The translations under genes and the position numbers were made by a program. A DNA stretch of 6,549 nt, from assembly GCA_041563315.1 (NCBI GenBank), contig JBFFNE010000114.1:1-6549 (forward strand), in the 5' to 3' direction. The notes beneath the pieces were generated by a model that did no database searches, had not been told where the DNA came from, and was given only the letters and a program-made list of their open reading frames with translations. This document shows positions 1 to 5,533 of this stretch, one piece after another (position 1 is the first letter of the stretch; every line of letters begins with the position of its first letter). This DNA comes from JBFEYJ01 sp041563315 (GTDB lineage: Bacteria; Pseudomonadota; Gammaproteobacteria; Thiohalomonadales; Thiohalomonadaceae).

Positions 1-3
1 GTG

Positions 4-83
4 TTGAAAAACGGAGACGATTCCCTTATCTTCCGCTTATGAGTATATTAGTGCTCACTAATATATAGGGTCTGTGCTAATAT
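4..83 (+). promoter_or_regulatory. Candidate promoter region of the RND operon
   Basis: Two weak sigma-70-like options can be read. One is TTGAAA (4-9), 17 bases, then TATCTT (27-32), which would start transcription just before the palindrome. The other is an extended -10 (TGC followed by TAATAT, 75-83), whose -35 zone would fall inside the palindrome. Either places the palindrome where a bound repressor could block transcription. Neither matches consensus well, so the exact start is unresolved. Confidence 0.3.
44..65. promoter_or_regulatory. Perfect 10+2+10 palindrome, probable repressor operator
   Basis: The left arm TATATTAGTG (44-53) is followed by CT and then its exact reverse complement CACTAATATA (56-65). 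There is no T-run after it, so it does not look like a terminator. Its size and symmetry fit a dimeric helix-turn-helix repressor such as a TetR-family protein, the family that commonly controls RND pump operons. It lies 53 bases upstream of the adaptor start codon, in the promoter zone. The regulator itself is not in the window, so the family assignment is inference. Confidence 0.6.
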
Positions 84-106
84 CCAAACTTAAAAAGAAA
101 GGGTGT

Positions 107-112
107 AGAGGA
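107..112 (+). promoter_or_regulatory. Ribosome binding site fixing the adaptor start
   Basis: AGAGGA lies 6 bases before the ATG at 119. The longer in-frame option, GTG at 74, has no comparable site at proper spacing and would put a basic 15-residue extension before the signal peptide. This supports ATG 119. Confidence 0.7.
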
Positions 113-118
113 ACAGTT

Positions 119-1261
119 ATGCGCATGATGCGGTTAGTAACCTTGAGTTGTCTGGGAGTTATCTGGAGCGGTGCGGTAGTGGCAGCCGAGCCGGAAGTTG
201 ATGTCGAGCAGGCAGCAGTAGTCGAGCCGGCTGTAGTGGATGAGACGGAGGCAGTGGCTGTTCCAGCTGTGGAGGAGCCTGAATCGGTCACGAAACCTGA
301 ATCACCGGTGGCGGCAGAGCAAAGCGGATTGAAAAGCGCCGAGGCCACTCTAACCGTGATTGCCCGGGAGCAGGTGGTTGATGCGGTAATCGAGGCGGTT
401 CATCAGAGCACTGTTTCCGCACAAACATCCGGCAGGATCACCGAAGTGCTGGTGGACGTGGATGACTACGTCAACAAGGGCGATATCATCGTCCGTTTCC
501 GTGACAGGGAACAGCAGGCGGAGCTCAGGGCCGCGGTTGCCCGTGCCGGGGAAGCTCGCTCCACCTTCAATCGCATGAAGGACCTGCTTGAGCGCAAGCT
601 GATCTCCCGGGCCGAGTATGACAGGGCAGAGGCGGCGCTCAAGTCCGCCAACGCAGAGCGCGAGCAGGCACAGGAGCAGCTAGAGCATACCGTGGTTCGC
701 GCCCCCTACAGCGGCATCGTGGTCGAGCGCCATGTCGAGCCCGGGGAGACGGCCAATCCCGGGCAGCCTCTGATGACCGGCCTTTCACTGGAGAGGTTGC
801 GAGCCATTGCCCAGGTGCCACAGAGTCATATCGTCAGTGTGCGCCAATTGGCTCGTGCCCGCGTAATCTTCCCCACCGAGGGCAATGCCAGCGTCGAGGG
901 TGACACCCTCACCATCAGCCCTTATGCCGATCCGGTTTCCCATACGTTTAATGTGCGTGTCGACCTCCCTGAGGGACAACACGGGGTCTATCCGGGAATG
1001 TTCGCCAAGGTGGCCTTTGTCACCGGTGAGATGCAGCGGCTGCTGATCCCGGCAGAGGCCGTGGTTCATCGCAGTGAGGTCACCGGTGTCTATGTGATTA
1101 AGGGGCAGCACATCAGCTTTCGCCAAATTCGCGTCGGTAGAGACTTTGATGACGGGCAGGTGGAAGTGCTTGCCGGGCTCGACGCTGGTGAGAGGGTGGC
1201 GCTGGAGCCGATTCGTGCCGGCGTGATGCTCAAGGAGCTGCGTACAGGGAAGGATTCATGA
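119..1261 (+). CDS. RND efflux periplasmic adaptor (membrane fusion protein)
   Basis: A 380-residue adaptor that would bridge the inner-membrane pump and an outer-membrane channel. Residues 1-23 form a signal peptide (basic start, hydrophobic core, likely cleavage near VVAA/E). Cys11 lacks a good lipobox, so lipidation is not predicted. Residues 24-70 are an unusual Glu/Pro/Val/Ala-rich linker. The lipoyl half-motifs are at about 104-127 (SGRITEVLVDVDDYVNKGD) and 191-218 (VRAPYSGIVVE), flanking a short coiled-coil hairpin (about 128-190). A beta-barrel follows (about 225-305, with GVYPGMFAKVAF at 289-300), then a membrane-proximal domain (IPAEAVV at 310-316, to the C-terminus). Length and domain order fit the HlyD/AcrA-type family. 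The stop overlaps the permease start (ATGA), so the two are co-translated. The substrate cannot be deduced. Confidence 0.93.
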   Translation: MRMMRLVTLSCLGVIWSGAVVAAEPEVDVEQAAVVEPAVVDETEAVAVPAVEEPESVTKPESPVAAEQSGLKSAEATLTVIAREQVVDAVIEAVHQSTVSAQTSGRITEVLVDVDDYVNKGDIIVRFRDREQQAELRAAVARAGEARSTFNRMKDLLERKLISRAEYDRAEAALKSANAEREQAQEQLEHTVVRAPYSGIVVERHVEPGETANPGQPLMTGLSLERLRAIAQVPQSHIVSVRQLARARVIFPTEGNASVEGDTLTISPYADPVSHTFNVRVDLPEGQHGVYPGMFAKVAFVTGEMQRLLIPAEAVVHRSEVTGVYVIKGQHISFRQIRVGRDFDDGQVEVLAGLDAGERVALEPIRAGVMLKELRTGKDS

Positions 1262-4200
1262 AAGAGAAGCTGGGTATTTCGGGCAGTATCGCCAAACGTT
1301 TTCTGACCACTGAGATCACACCGCTTATTGCATTGGTAGGGTTCCTGCTTGGGGCTTTTGCCGTGATGATCACACCGCGTGAGGAAGAGCCGCAGATCAA
1401 TGTGACCTTTGCCAATGTCTTTATCGCCTATCCCGGCGCCTCGGCATTGGAGGTTGAACACCTGGTCAGTTCACCGGCCGAACAGATCCTCTCCGAGATT
1501 GAGGGGGTCAAGCATGTCTATTCTGTCTCCCAGCCGGGCATGTCGGTGCTGACGGTGCAGTATGAGGTGGGCGAGGACCGCACTGCGGCCATCGTTCGCC
1601 TGTACAACGCCATGTTCTCCAAGGGAGACTGGCTACCGACGAACCTCGGTGTCAGCCAGCCCATCATCAAGCCCAAGGGCATCGATGATGTGCCTATTGT
1701 GACGCTGACCCTGTGGAGCACACGCGAGGAGGTGGGGGCCTATGAGCTGCAGCAGGTAGCCCACGCCATCGAGTCGGAGCTCAAAAGAGTCAAGGGTACC
1801 CGCGACATCTATACCATTGGCGGACCTGATCAGGTGGTGCATGTGCTGCTGGACCCGGCGCGTCTGGGCGGCTTTAACATCGCCCTTGATGACTTGCGCA
1901 AGGCGTTGCAACTCTCCAATGCCACCCGTCCCTCAGGCGCGCTGGTGAGCGGTAACCGCGAGATCCTGGTGCAGGCGGGGGATTTCCTCAGTCAGGTCGA
2001 CGAGGTCGGCGAACTGGTGGTCGGGGTGCATGAAGGGCGGCCGGTCTATCTGGCGGATGTCGCCGAGGTGCGGCGTGGACCCGACCAGCCCGAGCAGTAT
2101 GTCTGGTTTGGTACTGGCCCTGCCGCCGCGGAGAAAGGCATCGCAGCTCAGGGAGAGTTTCCTGCGGTCACCGTTGCCATTGCCAAGCAGCCGGGTACCA
2201 ACGCTGTCCAGATCGCCAACCAGGTCATCGAGCGTTTCGAATCGCTCAAGGGGACCTTTGTACCTGACGGTGTCGAGTCCACCGTGACTCGCGACTACGG
2301 TGCGACCGCCGATGACAAGGCGAAAAAGCTCATTAGCAAGCTGATCTTTGCCACCCTCTCGGTCGTTGCGCTGGTCTTCTTTGCGTTGGGTTATCGTGAG
2401 GCCTTTATCGTCGGCATGGCGGTGGTGATCACCCTGGCGATCACCCTGTTTGCCTCCTGGGCCTGGGGCTTCACCCTCAACCGTGTCTCGCTCTTCGCCC
2501 TGATCTTTTCTATCGGTATCCTGGTCGATGACGCCATCGTGGTGGTGGAGAATATTCATCGCCACATGCAAATGGGCAGCAAGAAACTGGTGGAGGCGAT
2601 CCCGCTGGCAGTGGATGAGGTGGGTGGTCCGACCATTCTCGCCACCTTTACCGTGATCGCGGCGTTGTTGCCGATGGCCTTCGTCACCGGGCTGATGGGC
2701 CCTTATATGAGCCCGATCCCGATCAATGCCAGCATCGGTATGGTGATCTCTCTGGCGGTGGCCTTCATCGTCACGCCCTGGATGTCTAATGTCGTGCTCA
2801 AGGTGGATAACCATGGAGGGCATCACCAAGAGGGTAGCGCCGGACTGTTCCGTTTCTTCGAAAAGTGGGTCGGGCCTTTCCTGCACGGTGCCGAAGGGCA
2901 CAAGAAGCGCCTCCAGCTGGGCATCGGTGTGCTGGTGCTTATCATTGCCTCGGTTGGCCTCGTCGGCATCCAGTGGGTAGTGATGAAGATGCTGCCGTTT
3001 GACAACAAGTCCGAGTTCCAGGTGGTAGTCGATATGCCCGAGGGTACCAGTACCGAACAGACCGCACGGGTACTGGCTGAGCTCGGCCAGTATTTGGCAA
3101 CCGTGCCGGAGGTGACCGACTACCAGGCCTATGCCGGTACAGCAGCGCCGATCAATTTTAATGGTCTGGTGCGCCAATACTATCTGCGTAGCGGTGCCAA
3201 TGTGGGGGACATTCAGGTCAACCTGACCGATAAACATCTGCGCCATCGCAAGAGCCACGAGATCGCCCTAAGCATGCGTGAACCCCTGCAGATAATCGGC
3301 AGGAAGTACAACGCCAATGTGAAGATTGTCGAGGTACCACCCGGCCCGCCGGTGCAGTCACCACTGGTTGCCGAGATCTACGGCCTGGATTATGACGGCC
3401 AGATCCGTGTCGCCAAGGAGGTTCGCGGAGTCATGGAGTCGACTCCGGATATCGTCGATTTGGACGATACGGTCGAGGCCGAGGCACCGAAACTTATCCT
3501 GCGTGTCGATCAGCAGAAAGCGGCATTGCTAGGGGTGCCTCAGCAGAATATCGTAGCGGCCATCTCCACGGTGCTCACTGGAGAGGATGTCACCTACCTT
3601 CACGTCGAGACAGTGAAGTATCCGCTGCCGATCCGCCTTGAATATGCCGTTAGTGACAAAGCGGATATCGAGTCGGTGCTGGCACTGCGTGTACGCAGTG
3701 TTGGTGGTGCTCTGGTGCCGCTTTCCGAGATTGCCCGGGTGGAAAACACCCTCCGTGAGAATGCTATCTATCACAAAGATCTGCAGCGCGTGGTGATAGT
3801 GACGGGTGATATGGCGGGTGACCTTGACAGCCCGCTCTACGGTATGTTCGATGTAGTGGGCACTCTTCGTGGCATGTCCATGGAGGACGGGCGCGGTATT
3901 GAGCAGTACTTTATCAATCCACCGGAGAATCCCTACGACTACAGCCTCAAGTGGGACGGCGAGTGGCAGGTTACCTACGAGACCTTCCGCGATATGGGAC
4001 TGGCCTATTCGGTGGGCCTGATTCTCATCTATCTGCTGGTAGTCGCCCAGTTCCGTTCTTACGTCGTGCCGTTGATCATCATGGCCCCGATCCCACTGAC
4101 CATCATTGGTGTGATGCCTGGCCACTGGCTGGCGGACAAGCAGTTCACCGCCACCTCAATGATAGGCATGATCGCATTGGCGGGGATCATCGTGCGCAAC

Positions 4201-4485
4201 TCCATCCTGTTGGTCGATTTCATTAACCAGCAAGTACGTGAAGGGATCGAGTTCGAGAGAGCGGTGATTAACTCCGGCGCCGTGCGTGCCAAGCCGATCC
4301 TGCTCACTGGTCTGGCAGCAATGCTCGGCGCGTTCTTCATCCTCGACGATCCGATCTTCAGCGGCCTGGCGGTGTCACTCATCTCCGGTATTCTCGTCTC
4401 CACCATCCTTACCCTGGTGGTGATTCCGGTGATGTACTACGCGTACATGTACAAACGCGTCGACCGCCTTCGAGCCGCGGAGTAG
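1258..4485 (+). CDS. RND-family efflux permease (AcrB-like)
   Basis: A 1075-residue proton-driven inner-membrane transporter, a little longer than AcrB (1049). The start follows GGGAAGGA (1247-1254) at a short spacing inside the adaptor gene. TM1 spans about 20-38 and is followed by TPREEEPQI (39-47) and the porter-domain motif YPGASALEVE (58-67). The TM4 proton-relay pair is Asp424-Asp425 in GILVDDAIVVVENI. The TM10 position that is Lys940 in AcrB is Arg980 here (GIIVRNSILLVDF). The counterparts of AcrB Arg971 and Thr978 appear to be Arg1010 and Thr1017. Two large periplasmic regions lie between TM1 and TM2 and between TM7 and TM8. The cytoplasmic loop after TM6 carries His519, His522 and His523. 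The relay residues look competent for proton coupling. The aspartate pair and absence of CusA-type motifs favour organic-compound export over metal export, but the substrate is unknown. A terminator follows, and no outer-membrane factor gene is present. Confidence 0.95.
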   Translation: MKEKLGISGSIAKRFLTTEITPLIALVGFLLGAFAVMITPREEEPQINVTFANVFIAYPGASALEVEHLVSSPAEQILSEIEGVKHVYSVSQPGMSVLTVQYEVGEDRTAAIVRLYNAMFSKGDWLPTNLGVSQPIIKPKGIDDVPIVTLTLWSTREEVGAYELQQVAHAIESELKRVKGTRDIYTIGGPDQVVHVLLDPARLGGFNIALDDLRKALQLSNATRPSGALVSGNREILVQAGDFLSQVDEVGELVVGVHEGRPVYLADVAEVRRGPDQPEQYVWFGTGPAAAEKGIAAQGEFPAVTVAIAKQPGTNAVQIANQVIERFESLKGTFVPDGVESTVTRDYGATADDKAKKLISKLIFATLSVVALVFFALGYREAFIVGMAVVITLAITLFASWAWGFTLNRVSLFALIFSIGILVDDAIVVVENIHRHMQMGSKKLVEAIPLAVDEVGGPTILATFTVIAALLPMAFVTGLMGPYMSPIPINASIGMVISLAVAFIVTPWMSNVVLKVDNHGGHHQEGSAGLFRFFEKWVGPFLHGAEGHKKRLQLGIGVLVLIIASVGLVGIQWVVMKMLPFDNKSEFQVVVDMPEGTSTEQTARVLAELGQYLATVPEVTDYQAYAGTAAPINFNGLVRQYYLRSGANVGDIQVNLTDKHLRHRKSHEIALSMREPLQIIGRKYNANVKIVEVPPGPPVQSPLVAEIYGLDYDGQIRVAKEVRGVMESTPDIVDLDDTVEAEAPKLILRVDQQKAALLGVPQQNIVAAISTVLTGEDVTYLHVETVKYPLPIRLEYAVSDKADIESVLALRVRSVGGALVPLSEIARVENTLRENAIYHKDLQRVVIVTGDMAGDLDSPLYGMFDVVGTLRGMSMEDGRGIEQYFINPPENPYDYSLKWDGEWQVTYETFRDMGLAYSVGLILIYLLVVAQFRSYVVPLIIMAPIPLTIIGVMPGHWLADKQFTATSMIGMIALAGIIVRNSILLVDFINQQVREGIEFERAVINSGAVRAKPILLTGLAAMLGAFFILDDPIFSGLAVSLISGILVSTILTLVVIPVMYYAYMYKRVDRLRAAE

Positions 4486-4499
4486 GGGAAGAAGCCTAA

Positions 4500-4520
4500 A
4501 CGCAAAGTTGTTTATTGCGT
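4500..4520 (+). repeat. Small inverted repeat after the permease stop
   Basis: ACGCAA (4500-4505) and TTGCGT (4515-4520) form a 6-bp stem with a 9-base loop, 14 bases after the permease stop. No T-run follows, so it is not a terminator by itself. It could protect the 3' end of the mRNA or be chance. Confidence 0.35.
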
Positions 4521-4555
4521 AAGTCTGAACCTGGCGTATCTGGGCAAAACAAATG

Positions 4556-4579
4556 GGGCGGAATTTCCGCCCTTTTTTT
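4556..4579 (+). terminator. Intrinsic terminator of the RND operon, possibly bidirectional
   Basis: GGGCGGA (4556-4562) pairs with TCCGCCC (4566-4572) around a 3-base loop and is followed directly by seven T (4573-4579), a classic rho-independent terminator for the plus strand. On the minus strand the same hairpin is followed by a mixed T-rich run (complement of 4546-4554), so it may also end the convergent lipoprotein transcript, whose stop codon is about 90 bases away. Confidence 0.88.
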
Positions 4580-4611
4580 CGCGCTTACTACCGGCTTGGA
4601 TTTATATACAG

Positions 4612-4654
4612 AGAAACCTTCGTGTCCTTTGCGTCTTTGCGTTGAAAGGTTTTT
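4612..4654. repeat. Tandem octamer enclosed by an inverted repeat
   Basis: AAACCTT (4614-4620) and AAGGTTT (4646-4652) are perfect inverted arms, extendable outward by a G-T wobble and an A-T pair. Between them lie two exact adjacent copies of CTTTGCGT (4627-4634 and 4635-4642) and a degenerate third (CTTCGTGT, 4618-4625, 6 of 8 matching). The element sits in the gap between convergent genes, beside the terminator. It resembles short dispersed intergenic repeats I recall from other bacterial genomes. With one copy in this window its repetitive nature is inference. Confidence 0.5.
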
Positions 4655-4662
4655 ACTTTCCT

Positions 4663-5208
4663 CTAATACGCCTCGAAGCTGAAGCTCTGGCCGCCGATGG
4701 AGGCCTCGTACATCAGTCCACCCTTGGTCATGGTGAACACGGCAACACCGTTTTCATAGTCGGCGGTGGCGGAGGCTCCGAGGGTAATGGCGACTGCCGA
4801 GGCTTGGGCTGAGAATTCAAGGTCGCCGCTCTTGAAGCGATCCAGGGCTGCTTTGTTCTCGAAGAAAATCAGTTCACTATAGGCCTGACCACCCCATTGA
4901 AAGCCAACCGTTATCTGGACCAGTTTGGAGGTGCCTATAGGACGGTCCTGCTCAAATACCTGCCCCTTGCCGTAGGCGCCACCCACCCCGATCGCTCCCT
5001 TGCCAACCGTGGGAAAAACGGTGTAGCCGTACGCTTGGTCAAAGAAACGCTGGAGTCCGGGGTCGCGCCCGGTAAAGCGGCTGATCGTCTGGGAAACCTC
5101 TTCTGTCATGGCAGCCGAGTCTTGCGGATCCCAGCCTGAGCACGAAGCCGTGAGAATGGCGAGTGCTAGTAATAGCGATAGACGGTGTGCGATGCGATGG
5201 CTGTTCAT
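4663..5208 (-). CDS. SYLF/Ysc84-type lipid-binding domain lipoprotein
   Basis: A 181-residue predicted lipoprotein. The signal sequence (1-22) ends in a permissive lipobox, LTAS-Cys23, so the mature protein would be anchored in the cell envelope. The rest is one SYLF (Ysc84-like) domain. Family hallmarks are AYGYTVFPTVGKGAIGVGGA (59-78), with its conserved glycines and VFP; VGFQWGGQAYSELIFF (101-116); and the C-terminal KGGLMYEASIGGQSFSFE (162-179). Eukaryotic SYLF proteins bind phosphoinositides; the bacterial role is poorly defined, so only lipid or envelope association is inferred. ATG 5208 is preferred to an in-frame ATG at 5262 because AGGA lies 6 bases before it and the signal peptide begins there. 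It is convergent with the RND operon and divergent from the reductase-like gene. Length is normal and nothing looks broken. Confidence 0.88.
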   Translation of the reverse strand: MNSHRIAHRLSLLLALAILTASCSGWDPQDSAAMTEEVSQTISRFTGRDPGLQRFFDQAYGYTVFPTVGKGAIGVGGAYGKGQVFEQDRPIGTSKLVQITVGFQWGGQAYSELIFFENKAALDRFKSGDLEFSAQASAVAITLGASATADYENGVAVFTMTKGGLMYEASIGGQSFSFEAY

Positions 5209-5214
5209 GGGAAA

Positions 5215-5218
5215 TCCT
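5215..5218 (-). promoter_or_regulatory. Ribosome binding site deciding the lipoprotein start
   Basis: On the minus strand AGGA (complement of 5215-5218) is 6 bases before the ATG at 5208. It decides against the upstream in-frame ATG at 5262. Confidence 0.65.
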
Positions 5219-5251
5219 ATAGTCTGCCGACGGTGGGCGCTGCATTCAGCA

Positions 5252-5282
5252 ATTTTAGGCAAATTCTGATGAAAGTCCGCAA
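5252..5282 (-). promoter_or_regulatory. Weak candidate promoter for the lipoprotein gene
   Basis: On the minus strand TTGCGG (5282-5277) is followed 19 bases later by TAAAAT (5257-5252), which matches the -10 consensus at 5 of 6 positions. The spacing is long and the -35 is poor. It would give a leader of roughly 35-40 bases. A perfect minus-strand TATAAT at 5390-5385 is an alternative but has no -35. Confidence 0.28.
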
Positions 5283-5363
5283 ATATGTCGTAAGGGCCTG
5301 TATCCTATCCATTTATTGAATTGGCGGCGTTTCGGGTTGGCTGTAAATATGCTACTCAAACCA

Positions 5364-5392
5364 TTGATATAACTGGTTATTTATATTATAGT
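5364..5392 (+). promoter_or_regulatory. Sigma-70-like promoter for the reductase gene
   Basis: TTGATA (5364-5369) and TATAGT (5387-5392) each match consensus at 5 of 6 positions with the ideal 17-base spacer. Transcription would start near 5399, leaving a leader of about 135 bases. A small dyad, ATAAC-TG-GTTAT (5369-5380), lies in the spacer and could be an operator half-pair. Confidence 0.6.
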
Positions 5393-5448
5393 GGGCTGCT
5401 TTCCGGCGGGCGGCTCTATGGGGCGGGTTATACTGAACGACTTACCCA

Positions 5449-5497
5449 GGTCCCACTGTGACGGATGATAGCGCTTCTGCCCCGAGTCACAGGGATC
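5449..5497 (+). promoter_or_regulatory. Long leader hairpin upstream of the reductase gene
   Basis: CTGTGAC (5456-5462) pairs perfectly with GTCACAG (5486-5492). After a 2-base bulge (CA, 5454-5455), GGTCC (5449-5453) pairs with GGATC (5493-5497) including one G-T wobble. The loop is 23 bases. No T-run follows, so it is not an intrinsic terminator. The TGTGA/TCACA halves recall CRP sites, but they are 25 bases apart instead of 6. It is either an RNA leader structure or a pair of protein-binding half-sites. Confidence 0.45.
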
Positions 5498-5533
5498 GGC
5501 TGAATATTCGAGCATTAACAACAAGAGATTTCT

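Larger units (their letters stand above)
5209..5533. other. Divergent intergenic region (325 bases)
   Basis: No convincing gene lies here. It holds the leader and ribosome binding site of the leftward lipoprotein gene, a sigma-70-like promoter for the rightward reductase gene, a G-rich patch (5405-5427), a possible 16-codon reading frame (5418-5468) and a long hairpin (5449-5497). The stretch 5283-5363 shows nothing I can name. Confidence 0.7.

Noticed and set aside
1..42. Thirteen codons ending in TGA at 40-42, possibly the tail of an upstream gene
   Set aside because: Too short to identify. The frame ending at TAG 66-68 is equally open at the window edge, so no call can be made without the left flank.
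74..118. GTG start at 74 for the adaptor
   Set aside because: It lacks a properly spaced ribosome site, overlaps the promoter zone and adds a basic stretch ahead of a good signal peptide; ATG 119 is better.
149..151. Lipoprotein cysteine (Cys11) in the adaptor
   Set aside because: The residues before it (VTLS) do not give a good lipobox and the Cys lies in the middle of the hydrophobic core; cleavage after VVAA is more likely.
58..348. Minus-strand frame rich in Ser/Thr/Ala opposite the adaptor N-terminus
   Set aside because: Its low complexity is the reverse reading of the Glu/Val/Ala linker of the adaptor, with no supporting start signal.
1933..3258. Long minus-strand open frame (441 codons) opposite the permease gene
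   Set aside because: It lies entirely antisense to a strongly supported RND permease. Its His/Asp/Arg/Gln-rich composition is the usual shadow of a GC-rich gene, and it has no recognisable domain.
3529..4125. Minus-strand frame of 198 codons opposite the permease C-terminal half
   Set aside because: It is antisense to conserved transmembrane and porter segments, has no ribosome site or domain, and is a shadow.
5209..5262. ATG 5262 as the lipoprotein start
   Set aside because: It would bury the signal peptide behind 18 extra residues; AGGA before ATG 5208 supports the shorter form.
5457..5491. CRP-like site from TGTGA and TCACA halves
   Set aside because: The halves are 25 bases apart, whereas a CRP site has a 6-base spacer; a hairpin is the better reading.
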